Part shown: positions 22,280 through 33,156 of the stretch, piece by piece
How positions within the stretch are numbered: position 1 is the first letter of the stretch
How the letters are laid out: every line of letters begins with the position of its first letter
Origin: Ottelia alismoides
Lineage: Eukaryota > Streptophyta > Magnoliopsida > Alismatales > Hydrocharitaceae
Assembly (NCBI GenBank): GCA_037367405.1
Contig: JAZKJV010009629.1
Location: forward strand, 803,501 to 867,500
Direction: 5' to 3'
DNA length: 64,000 bases
Notes under the pieces: model-generated
What the model saw: the letters and a program-made list of their open reading frames with translations, nothing else
The model's database searches: none
What the model was told of the DNA's origin: nothing
Position numbers and translations under genes: made by a program

Positions 22280-24915
22280 TGTTGGACATGTGAGCCCACG
22301 GTGAGCCATTATGCAATAAATGTTATTGCAAATATCATTCCCTGATCTGAAATGAAGAATAAATAATTTGTATAATAGGTCCCTCTGTACAATTAGGGTT
22401 ATGTACCATGGCTATCTTAATGATCATACAACTGTTGATTTAATTATTGAATCATAGAGGTTGGTGCTTGGATGAATATCTAAAGAGTTAGATTGGGGAC
22501 TCATCAAGCACCGTGAAATGATTGTCAAGAGATGATCTCCATCTTGAGTAGGAGATGGCAATCCTTTCTCACATAGGCTGATATCTGACTGACCTCTTGA
22601 TGCAGGTCCTCTGCATAGGAATAGAGATTCGGAGGTGTCAGATTAGTTACGTCAAAGAGTTGACTTAACGAGATCGAGATAACCAAAGTCCTATGTCGTA
22701 TGCTATCACGATATAGGCACGCATCCTCTGACCAGAGACAGATGTGTTACTATATGCCTGAGTATATACATTTGGCGGACCGATAGGTTGATGGCCTAAC
22801 CAAGGTCTATACACGGGAGAGCTGGTGTGCATATAAGGGCATATGAGTAATACGATCTCTCAAAGGGATCACACAGGTTCACTACTGAACCGGAAGACAC
22901 GAGCTCACTCATGAGATATTGGGAAGAATCAAATTCCGTGCACGGTCGTCTCGCTTTGGAAGCTTGACTGAATTTGTAGGTTTGATATATACTTTTGGAA
23001 AGTATATGATCACGACCTAGGTATTATATATGCTTTTGGAAAGTATATGATCGATACCAAATCCCAATGATCAAATGAGAAACTTATTGATAAAACCTTG
23101 AAGAAGATAATATAAAATTGATCTTGATCTTCGGGTTGATCATAGGTCTTCCAGTATGCAGGATGTACAGGTATTGGGAATACCTGAGGGTGATGTGATC
23201 ATAAACGATTGTATAACCATGACGCTTCCATTCCGAGGGAGTGATGAAAGAGGTCTGGATTTTAGTGACTCCTCTCAGTAGAGAAGCAATCTGATCTTGG
23301 TCCAAGTGTTGGACATTGGTCTGAATGAGATTCAGATGAAATGAGAAGATTAGATTTGCGGTCTTGATTTAATCAAGAATCCATGGGAGGTTCGTAAGAT
23401 CTGGATTTGAGATGAGATCTCAACATCCAAGTCACTATACGTGGAACAATACAATCGCCCTGTCCTTACCTCCAAGTATCTGCGGAGAAAGCACATTATT
23501 CTTGAAGGAGTTCAAGAATAATTCATTTGATGAATTCTGTATCCAAGCATCGAGAAAATGGATAATTAAATATGATTTAATTATCATGAATAATATGAAT
23601 TTGATTCATATTATAAGAAGAGACATCTAAGATAATTAAATATGATTTAATTGTCAAAGATATGAATAATGTGAATGTGATTCATGTTATTTGGGCACAT
23701 GAGAAAAGAGATCCAAGATGATTAAATGTGATTTAATTATCATGGAATGAATAATGTAAATAGCACTATCCATATTAATCATATATATTATAAATATGAT
23801 TTATAATATATTAGAGAGAGAGAGAAACTATGTAAATAGCATTTGTTAATTATTAATGTGAATTGGATTCACATTAAGTAATTAATTGGAAATGTAATTT
23901 ACAAATTAGTTTGGGTTGTGAATATGATTCACATTTTTCAATGGCATGATTGAAATATTCACAAATTAATTTGGAATTAATTCGGTGGATATTTTTGTGA
24001 TAAAGATTATTACAAATACATTAAGAAATAATAATACAAAATAAAAGAGAGACAAATAACCACCTTGTGAGGTGGCGTCACCAATGACATAGTCAAAGGT
24101 GACGCCCCCTCATTTTTAGGAGGTATTTGTTATCTCCCTTTTATTATATTATTATCTCTTAATAATTAATTTATGTTAATTAAATTGTGTTGATAATGGT
24201 GCAACATATATTTAATTTAAATATAAATTAATGTTGTTGGCTTTTAACCAACAACAATCTTAGCCATTGATTAATACATAGACCAACTTGGCCGTTGGAT
24301 CTATGTGTCCCATGGATTGAGATCCATTGGATCCTAAACTAATATAAAAGGAGGGCTAGCCTATCCTTTCATGACACATGATCAAGAGTTGTAAAAGCCT
24401 ACTACTCTCTCTCTCTCTCATTCTTGCCCTCTCTCTTTCTCTTCTCCAAGAAGTGGCCATCCACTTTGTATTGAGAAGGAGAGTCTCTGTCGCCTTTGCC
24501 TTCGACGACTCGAGGATCTCCTTCTTCTTTGGAGTTGCTTTCTCTAAAGGAAGACGATGGATTTCGTTAGACGAAATCAGAGGATTCGTTGTTTGGATCT
24601 TCATCGAAGATTGCGGGAGGAACACATCTCATCATCGCGCCCGCAAGTGCGTTCTTCGTAGATCGGACTTGAGCCAGGAGGATCTCTTGCTTTAGAGATC
24701 TACTGATCGTAACCACGCTCCAAGAGGTATTCCTTATACTTTGTGGTTTGATGAAATGATCTGAGAAATGTTCTCGTGATCATGTGGTTTCATCACTTGA
24801 TTAAAAATTTTTAATTTCCGCTGCATCTTGCGACTAGTTCGACTAGTCACCCCGATCATATGAGATACGATCATCACGCTTCCGTGATGCGCTTAAGGAT
24901 TCTCAATATCCTACA
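22280..24915 (+). repeat. 3' LTR of copia element F
   Basis: It starts TGTTGGACATGTGAGCCC and ends AATATCCTACA. It is nearly the same length as the 5' LTR. The TSD GATTC follows at 24916. Confidence 0.93.
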
Positions 24916-26940
24916 GATTCTGGGAGATTTCAAGCTCCCCCTCAGACTATCTAGCTGTTGCCCAAGTTCCATGGGTTTGCCACCGAGGAGCCGCATATTC
25001 ACTTACAAGAATTCGAGATGATCTGCAGCACTGTCCATGACAGATATGTGGATAAGGACACCATCAAGATGATGATATTTCCCTTCTTCCTGGTAGATAG
25101 AGCAACCTACTGGCTGAAGCATTTGGGGAGATATGTCACTTCGTGGGAGCAGCTCGGGACCGAGTACTTGAACAAGTACTATCCACTCGGCCGAATGAAT
25201 GCATCATGGGCCCTGATCAACAATTTCTCCATGATCCCCAATGAGCAATTTCATGGGGCGTGTGATCGTTTCCATGAGCTCATTGACCGGTGTCCACACC
25301 ATGACATCTCCAAGCCCAACTTAGTACAGAGTTTCTTTTGTGGGCTGACACCGGAGCTGCAGGGGCTTGTGAATACTTCATATGGGGGCTCCTACTTCTC
25401 TAAGGACGAAGACCAGGTCTGGGCCATCTATGGGGAGATGGCTGAGAACTACACAGTGATGTCTCAGACCAGGCTCTACACTCAGGGGAAGCCTCCACCC
25501 CAAGCTGTGACCTATCACAAGATATCACGGGTTGATGCGGGTCCACCTACCTCTTCTTCAGCAGCCGCAGCACAGGTAGAGTCATCGGCCGCTGATATGG
25601 GCATCATCAACGAGAAGCTGGACCGCATCAAGATCATCGAGAAGAAGCAGTGCCAGGGCATGACTTAGATTGATCAGTTGGCACAGGCTTTGAGTGACCT
25701 GAAGACCCAGATCATGTGTCTCCAGGAGGCACAGACGGCTTCTCAGCCCCATCTCAGGTCACGGGCTGATCCTAATAGCAACGGCTCAACCCAGCATTCC
25801 GCCCAGTACAGACAGGTTCACCAGATACAGACAGAGCCATACGAACAGCTGCAGCACCAATACCCTCATCCACCGCCATCTCAGGAAACTCAGATGGTGG
25901 TGTACCAGCAGGATCAGTCACTGGCAGTTCTTCCTCCATCCCCCTATGAGAAAGAGTCGTTGATGGAAGTCAACAGGATTTGGTACGATCGACAACAGCC
26001 CGAGATCCGTCGAGATCATCCCAAATTCAGGTGGTTAATCGGAGGTACCTCATCCCAACAGCAACCTCCAGCTCAGGGTGGCAGTTCGGCCAGCAGTTCC
26101 AACAACATCGCCACTTCTCTCACCAGCTACAGCAACAACATATCCAGCCAGGTCCTCATCCCTACTAGCATGGACAACAGTGGAGGCAACACCATCAACA
26201 ACCTCAGCAGTATTCTCAGCCTCCCCCTCATCAGTTCCAGCAGCAGCCTCCCTTTTAACGAGGCAACCCGTCCGGTTCTCATGGGACAACCTATGAGATC
26301 CCTGATCTTGATGATCTAGCCCGCTTACTCTCAGACCAGCATGCCACATTCAGGTGGGAGATGGACAAATTCTGCAAGGAGATGAGGGAGACCATCAAAG
26401 GAATGGCCACCATACCCGCTCAGATTGAGCCCAACCCGAATAACCTAAAAAGAAAATCTGAGCAGGTATAGTTCACAGAGTCTACCACTCCTAGTGATTT
26501 ATTGGGTGACATTACTACGTATACATTTGATGCTGACTTTGTTACACTTAGGAGCTGTAGGATGCCAACAGGCAGCGCCTCGTCTGAACGACAACACTGC
26601 GAGGATGCAAGAGCACTAGACGAGGTGGAAAACGATGGTGATGCCGCTAAGGATGATGGTGGTGGTGGTGGTGCTGATGCCATCAAGGACGTTGATCCAG
26701 TCGATGGTACTGAGGCCGTCGCTTCTCCAGATACATAGGGTGTTACTGATGCCACCAGAGTTCCAGATGCTGAGCCAGAGCACGGTGCTGATGCTGCAAC
26801 TTTCGATGTCGTGAGTGGTACTGAGGCCACCCCTTCCATTCCAGTAGTGCTTTCTCCAGTTTCTGCACCCCTTGACTATCTAAAAAATACCAAAAAATTA
26901 ATAAAGGAAAGGTTTTTCATCTTCGAGTCCATATGTGATG
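24916..26940 (+). pseudogene. Main part of gag of element B
   Basis: After the copia element the gag frame continues with LLPKFHGFATEEPHIHLQEF (24955-25014) and the capsid-like helices DKDTIKMMIFPFFLVDRATY, YLNKYYPLGRMNA, RCPHHDISKPNLVQSFFCGL and GGSYFSKDED. A single TAG at 25666-25668 interrupts an otherwise continuous frame (25678-26319 is in the same frame), where Gln is expected before IDQLAQAL. After a shift near 26290 the C-terminal part runs through a Q-rich stretch, VTLRSCRMP (the Athila/Tat TLRSG motif, here with Cys) and an Asp/Gly-rich tail (26600-26740). TAGs at 24952-24954 and 26469-26471 also fit lost Gln codons. I see no zinc knuckle. Confidence 0.88.
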
Positions 26941-27800
26941 AATGATGATACTTGTATGGATTCCATGACTTCGCAACAGTAGGACCTGTTCCTATCCCTC
27001 TAACTAAGGAGGGCCTAGCCATCCCCTTCCCCCAAACACTCTGCTTGGATAAGGGGAATAAAAAAGAAAATCCAAAAAAAGATCAACAGCCAGAGTTCAT
27101 CCAGCAGATGATTGATAGATTCCATATCCAGCTGACTCTACAAGAGGCACTTGAGCACATCCCTCTCTTCAAGAAGAACTTGAGAGAGAAGACCACTATC
27201 CGCAGGAAGAAGAGGAACCATCAGGCAGAGATCCATGTGCTGACTTGTGCCACTTACTTCGCTATCCAGAACCGTCTGCCAGCCAAAAGGCCATATGCAG
27301 GAGCTCCCTATGTCAGATGCCATATTCATGAGAAGAGATTCAACCATACTCTATTAGACAGTGGCTCTTCTATCAACCTCCTTCCGACAGCCTTACTCGA
27401 CCGATTCGAGTTTGGCCCTCTTCGATAGAGCAAGACGGTCCTTTAGTTTGCTGATAGATCTGTCAAGAGCCGAAGGGGTTGTTAAAGGACGTAGTCGTCA
27501 CAAATCAAGGCCTGAAATTCCCTGTGGACTTCGTTTTGTTAGACATGGAGATCAATGAATCTGTGACCAATACCCCGATCATTCTAGGACGTCCATTCTT
27601 GTCCATAGCCAAGGCGGTGTCCGACCATGATAGCGGGAAGGTGTACTTTTGTGTCGAGGGTGAGAGTATACAAATAGAGATGATCGATGAGACCAGGGCG
27701 AGAGACTCATCTTACTCAGAGCAATTTAGTGATGTGAAGCAGACGACAAAGGCAGAGCGAGACGTCCACTAGGAGTGCGACTTTGTGATCACTGATGATG
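26941..27800 (+). pseudogene. Retroviral-type aspartic protease of element B
   Basis: The frame 26952-27428 has QALEHIPLFKKNL-type sequence before the protease and then FNHTLLDSGSSINLLPTALL, with the catalytic DSG at about residues 136-138. After a frameshift near 27420-27480 the frame 27479-27772 gives KFPVDFVLLDMEI and PIILGRPFL, the C-terminal retropepsin signature. It ends in an acidic linker leading to RT. It would process Gag-Pol; the shift inactivates it. Confidence 0.85.
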
Positions 27801-28055
27801 AATCCACTTGGTTCGATCTCGTTTCACGAGTCCTTCTCTCACATTCAGATGCTGCAGATCCCCAGTTTCCAATAGAGGAGAGTCCGGAGAGCACACTCTT
27901 GGCCAAGGACAAACGAAGCTGATGATCGTGTTCAGGACAACAAAGAAGAGTATATTTCTTGTGATTCCGATTCAGATCCCTCGGATTCAAACATAGATTG
28001 GGCAGAGTTCGATGATTTATTACCTTATCTGATTTCCATCGAGACAACAACTAGA

Positions 28056-29360
28056 GTGGAGGCTGTGCCAGCACAGAGTACAGATATACCGGCAGGGCAA
28101 TCTTCACCAGTTCTGTATGATCAGCGAGAGTTCTCTCATTCAGATCTGGTTGTATTCACTCAGATCTTTCATAAGCCAGATTTGCCAGCTCCTAGTTTCC
28201 CAGAACTGAAGCCTTTGCCACAGTCGTTGAAGTATAGATTCCTTGCGGCTGAGCATGAGATGTACCCAGTCATCATCTCGGCAGATTTGACTGGAGAGCA
28301 AGAATCTCGATTGATGGAGGTTCTTGAAAAGAACCACAAAGCAATAGGATGGAGCGTAGCTGATCTCCAGGGGATAGGTCCGGCCCTGTGCTCTCACCAT
28401 ATCTATCTCGATAAGGACGCGAAGTCGTCGCATGAGTTCCAGTGACGGATGAACCCTCATCTTCGAGAGATAGTCATGAAGGAAATATCGAAATGGTGGA
28501 GCACTGATTTTATCTAGCCCATCTCCGATGCCAAGTGGATTAGTCCATTACATGTGGTGCCAAGAAGATGAGCATCACTACAATTGTGAGTGAGTCTGAT
28601 AAGGAGATAGCTACCCGGGTACCCACTTCTTGGAGGGTCTGTATGGACTACAGATGATTGAAACAGGCCACCAAGAAGGATCATTTCTTGTTGCCTTTTA
28701 TTGATCAGATTATAGAGAGGCTAGATGGGAAGAGTCACTACTGCTTTCTCGACGGGTACTCTGTATACAATCAAGTGGCCATAGTGCCCGAAGACCAGGA
28801 CAAGATGACATTCACCTATCCGTTTGGGACTTATGCTTTCAGACGGATGCCCTTTGGTCTATGTAACGCCCCGACGACATTCCAAAGGTGCATGTTTTCT
28901 ATATTCTCGGACATGGTGTGTGACTGTTTAGAGGTCTTCATGGACGATTTCTCGGTCTACGGCGATGGGTTTGATGCTTGTCTTGACTGCCTAGACCGGT
29001 TTTTTCAGCGTTGCATAGAGGTTCACCTTGTCTTATCTTGGGGGAAGAGTCACTTTATGGTGACTCAGGGACGATGCTTGGTCATATCATCTCCAACAAG
29101 GGTATGGAGTTGATCTGGACAAGGTGGATATCATCAAGAAACTCAATCCACCATCCAACCTACGACAGTTACGATCTTTTCTGGTTCATGTCGATTTCTA
29201 CCGATGTTTCATTCATGACTTTAGAAGGATTGCCCAACCGTTGACTGATCTGCTGATAAAAGATAACGAGTTCATTGTAGATGATAAATGTCTTGCGTCA
29301 TTTGAGACTCTCAAAAGCTTAGTTGTTGAGGCTCCTGTCCTTCAGCCTCTCGACTGATCT
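28056..29360 (+). pseudogene. Reverse transcriptase of element B
   Basis: The frame starting at 28056 has the FPELKPLPQSLKYRFL lead-in. The 28658-29113 frame carries ATKKDHFLLPFIDQIIERL, the first-Asp region FLDGYSVYNQ, FGTYAFRRMPFGLCNAPTTF and EVFMDDFSVYGD, where the MDD pair supplies two catalytic Asp residues. These are the standard gypsy RT blocks. A further frame at 29124-29357 carries the connection region LRSFLVHVDFYRCFI. The stretch 28445-28657 has stops and shifts, so the enzyme is broken although most motifs survive. Confidence 0.9.
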
Positions 29361-29746
29361 CTCCCATTCGAGATCATGGCAGATGCTTCGATTTTGCGGT
29401 AGGGGCCATGCTGGGACAGAGGAGGGATGGAGTGCCATTCGCCATTCACTACACTAGTTGTACAATGGATGCCGCGTAGTGGAATTATATTGTTACATAG
29501 AAAGAGATGCTAGCTGTAGTCTTTGCTCTGGATAAATTCAGATCTTATATTCTTGGATCCAAAGTGACTATCTTTACTGATCATACCGCCATCAGGTTCC
29601 TTATGGCTAAGAAGGATGCCAAAGCGAGATTTACTAGATGGATCCGTTTGCTCCAGGAGTTTGATATTGAGATTAAGGATAAACCCGGAGTCAAGAATAT
29701 GGTGGCGGATCACCTCTCCCGTTTGGAAAATCTTGAGGAGTCTTAG
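29361..29746 (+). pseudogene. RNase H domain of element B
   Basis: MADAS at about 29370 is the first catalytic block (ASD in active enzymes; the sequence here is decayed). MLAVVFALDKFRSYILGSKV and TIFTDHTAIRFLMAKKDAKAR follow at 29507-29640, carrying the Glu/Asp region and TDH motif of gypsy RNase H. It ends with DNxVADHLSRLE-type sequence (MVADHLSRLE) at about 29700-29730 and a TAG. RNase H would degrade the RNA of the RNA-DNA hybrid and cut the PPT primer. Confidence 0.88.
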
Positions 29747-31083
29747 CAGACTGATTCCATTACAGAGACCTTCCTAGATGAGGCGATCCTTGCTATTGCC
29801 TCGCTCCCATGGTACACCGACATTGTGAACTATCTTGTTGCCAAGAAATTTCCATAAGATTGGCCCAAGCAGCGACTTGAGACTTTCCTGGGAAGGCCAA
29901 GTCCTACCACTGGGAGGATTCCATACTTTATCATGAAGGAGGGGATAGTGTCTGGTGCATTCCTCAGGAGGAGCACGACACCGTCCTCACATACTCCATA
30001 AGCTTGAGGCAGAATGACATCATTCTAGGAGGAGAACATCACAGAAAGTGCTCAAATCCAGCCTATTGTGGCCTACCCTCTTCAAGGATTCTGATGAATT
30101 TGTTAAGAGGTGTGCTGACTGTCAGAGAATGGGCACTTGTGGACTATGCGATATGATGCCGATGCAGCCCATTCACTTCTGTGAGGTTATTGATGCATGG
30201 GGCATTGATTTCATTGGTCCATTCCCTAAGAGTCAGGGATTTGGGTACATTATGTTGGGTGTTGATTATGTGAGTTGTTGGGTTGAGGCCATTCCCTCCT
30301 GTACTGCAGATGCTAAGACTATTTGCAAATTTTTGAGGAAGAATATCATTTCACGGTTCGGGGAGCCTAGAGTATTGATATCTGACGGGGGGTCTCACTT
30401 TATCAATGACAAGCTAAAGGCCCGTGCTAACGAGTTCAGTATAGACCATCGAGTTGCCACTCCATATCATCCTTAGACCAATGGTCTTGCTGAAGTATCG
30501 AATAGGGAGATCAAGACGATATTGCAGAAGGTAGTCCGCCCAGACCGAAAGGATTGGTCACAACTTTTGGACTCGATCTTATGGGCATATTGGACTTCCT
30601 TCAAGACTCCTTTGGGTGCATCCCCCTTTTGTCCCATTTATAGCAAGCCCTGCAATTTACTTGTTGAGATCAAACATAAGTCACTTTTGGTTGTAACGGA
30701 TATACTATTGGATCCAGGGAGTATAGAAGTTCAAAGGAAGGTAGAATTGGCAGCCCTAGAAGAGCTTAGGGACACAACCTTCTCAAGCAGCCTACAGTAT
30801 ACGGAAAGAGTGAACATATGGCATGATTCTCGTATCAGCCATAAGCAGTTTGAGCTAGATCACATAGTATAGTTGTTTGATGCCATGCTTAGACTATTTC
30901 CAGGGAAATTGCTGAGTAAGTGGAAAGGACCATACCTGGTCCGAAAGGTGCATGAAAATGGTAGTATTGACATATCTGAGATGTCAAATGAGTCTACCTT
31001 TCGAGTTAACGGATAGTGCCTCAAACCATGTCTAGATCATGATCCGTTGATCGTTGATGTCTCCTCGATTCATTTTGCATGAG
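29747..31083 (+). pseudogene. Integrase of element B
   Basis: The zinc-binding head survives in part (CADCQRMG, 30110-30135). The catalytic core has DAWGIDFIGPFPKSQ (first Asp), VLISDGGSHF (second Asp) and GLAEVSNREIKTIL (Glu), so the D,D-E triad is still readable. Two TAGs (30474-30476 in YHP-TNG, where Gln is usual, and 30870-30872) break the frame. The C-terminal part has LFPGKLLSKWKGPYLV, the GKL/WxGP-type fold of gypsy integrases, and FRVNG before a TAG at 31014-31016. I see no chromodomain, as expected for Athila/Tat. Pol ends near 31083. Confidence 0.9.
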
Positions 31084-33141
31084 ATATGGTCTTTGACTCA
31101 CATTAGTTGCTTCTCGTGCCTGATTATCACTGTCTTCCGCCTTGTATAGATCCAGATGTCCATATCATCTCATTCTTTAGTCTAACACCCCATCTGCATC
31201 TAGTGATTATGTTATACTTAGGGTGTACTTTACCTTAAGTATAGGGGGTGTCAGGTTTGTGATTAGTCTATTGATTGTGTTTACCTCTGTTTTGTTGCCT
31301 ATACTTAGGGATAATTTTCCCTAAGTGTAGGGGAGGTAGACCCTGTACATTCTTATACTTGGTTTTCCCGTTGTGTACAGTTTGCTATACTTAGGATTAC
31401 TTGATCCTAAGTGTAGGGGGAACCACCGAGCCCTCTTCATTGTTTCATCGTTGTAGTATAGCATTCCTTTTCACTTCCCTATATTAAACACGAGTTATGT
31501 CTTCGTCATCGCTCTTTTGTTCACTCTGAGGACATCGTTCGAGCTAAGTATGGGGGGTGTCGTATATATTACATATATGCTTTAGCCATATTTTGTACTT
31601 TGTATGAGTGTGTTAAATAGATAAAATGGCTAGAAATCCTTTAGTTAAAAACCGCAAAAATTTCAAATTTTTCTTGTACATAAAATTCTTTCTTGCACAT
31701 ACATGACTATTTATAAAAATTATTTCTGTACAAATGTTTGTAAAAATGTTTTGTTTGTAAAGAGTTTGTAAATATTTTTGGAATAAAAATTATGTATATA
31801 GTACAAAATGTTTGAAAAATGTTTGAAAAATAAAAGTTTGCAAAAACACTTGTGTAAATGTTTGTAAATAAGTTGCAAAACTTCTGCATTCATGCATGCA
31901 TTCAAACATATTTAAAAAAATTTGCACATTTTCAAAAACTTTGCATAAAAAGATTTTTGTATATACTTGTATATTCTTCTTAATCATAGTTGACATTTAA
32001 ACTATCCTGGAATTAAATTGGAAAATGGAGCTTGGTTAAGACCTTAATCTACCTAATTCTAAGAGGAACCTTATAGGATTTAGGGTTGAGATTCTTCAGG
32101 TGCATTGGTGACTTAATTCTTTGAGTCCACTAGGCTATGATCACATGTCATCTTGATGAGCCTAAGTAGAGCATTTAACAACGCACACACAACTCTCACA
32201 GACAATGGCTTTACTTGCACTAACACCTTACACATAGCTCCACATGGATGAGGTGATGAGGAGGCAGTTTCCTTTGGCTTGGGGTAGTATACGAGGGTAG
32301 TACTTCTAGGCAGAACCTCTTGTCTTCCTTTAGGGAAGGAAGTGAGCCTCAACTTGATCTGCCGGTGTTGAGATCTAAAGACAGGAGTTGTGGGTTGCAA
32401 TAATGCTTCAAAAGAGGTATAGTCTATTGGATCAAGAGGAAAAAGTCCTTATGTATATATGCTGCACCATGTAGATATGTTGTACATATGCACATCAAAA
32501 AAAGTGCAAAAGAAAGAAAAACTCCAAAAAAAGTGGTATGTCTGATAGAAAATGAAATACCCGCCGCAGTGTATATAGCCAAATAAAGCAAAGCTTATAG
32601 TACCCATTCTCATCTCATGAATCTTGCAGCGGGAGACTTAGCTACATTGGTTAGGCTCCCAGGGATACGCGGCTACACTGGCCACGACCCATTCTCTTCT
32701 TTCCCCCTCTTCTTGAGCCGGTTGAACTTAAACATAGAAGGGAATACCCCACTCCTCGAGGAAAGAGCTACTAGACTAGGGAATTAGAGTTACCTTGTTG
32801 AGGGAGGTTGTTGCCTTGTCATTTCTGAGGTGGGGAGATACATGCCACTTACACCGTACAAGAAAAGATTCATGGTCATTAGAGTTTATGTATGTAGACT
32901 TGTTCTGATCTGGATTATTGAGGAGACTTGACCATAGATTGGTGTAACTTAGAGGTTGTTGAGTCTTAAACCTAGGTCCAAATGAGGTTCCGATAAATCA
33001 ATAATCTAAAGGTCTGACTGAGCTCCATACTTCAATTTAATGAAGACAAGTTTAATAATCAACCTTGATTCTCCTTCTTTTTCTTTTCTTTTACTTTTTC
33101 ACTTCTTTTTCAAATAAGCGTTTTCTAAAAGACTAGCAAAG
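31084..33141 (+). other. 3' untranslated region of element B
   Basis: There is 2 kb between pol and PPT with no plausible coding frame and no envelope-like ORF. It has the hairpin array (31213-31560), then AT-rich sequence, then a block (32020-33120) that is clearly similar, inverted, to element C at 41220-42360. The conservation between B and C shows that this region belongs to the family and is not a later insertion. Confidence 0.75.
31213..31560 (+). repeat. Hairpin array with PPT-like 3' arms in element B
   Basis: Three inverted repeats occur at 31213-31243, 31298-31331 and 31385-31416. Each has a left arm of the form CTATACTTAGG and a right arm CCTAAGTRTAGG followed by a G-run, and a single-arm copy CTAAGTATGGGGGGTG lies at about 31544-31559. 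The right arm plus G-run resembles the PPT (GTAAAGTATAGGGGG at 33142-33156). Element C has four copies. Confidence 0.85.
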
Positions 33142-33156
33142 GTAAAGTATAGGGGG
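33142..33156 (+). other. Polypurine tract of element B
   Basis: GTAAAGTATAGGGGG lies directly before the 3' LTR start TGATGAATCC. Element C has the identical string at 41201-41215 on the minus strand. Confidence 0.88.

Larger units (their letters stand above)
14213..24915 (+). mobile_element. Element F: Ty1/copia LTR retrotransposon, structurally complete
   Basis: Two 2.64 kb LTRs (14213-16850 and 22280-24915) flank a 5.4 kb interior with an initiator-Met PBS and a PPT, and the 5-bp TSD GATTC is present on both sides (14208-14212 and 24916-24920). The order integrase, RT, RNase H in the decayed interior defines copia. In a hand-compared ~285 bp at the LTR starts I counted about 17 differences (~6%), so the insertion is not recent. 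No interior frame exceeds ~80 codons, so it cannot move on its own. The LTRs are unusually long for copia; an Angela/Tork relative is possible but unproven. Confidence 0.92.

Noticed and set aside
31084..33141. Search for an envelope-like ORF after integrase in B
   Set aside because: No frame longer than about 95 codons, and none with a signal peptide or coherent membrane segment; the region is UTR-like.
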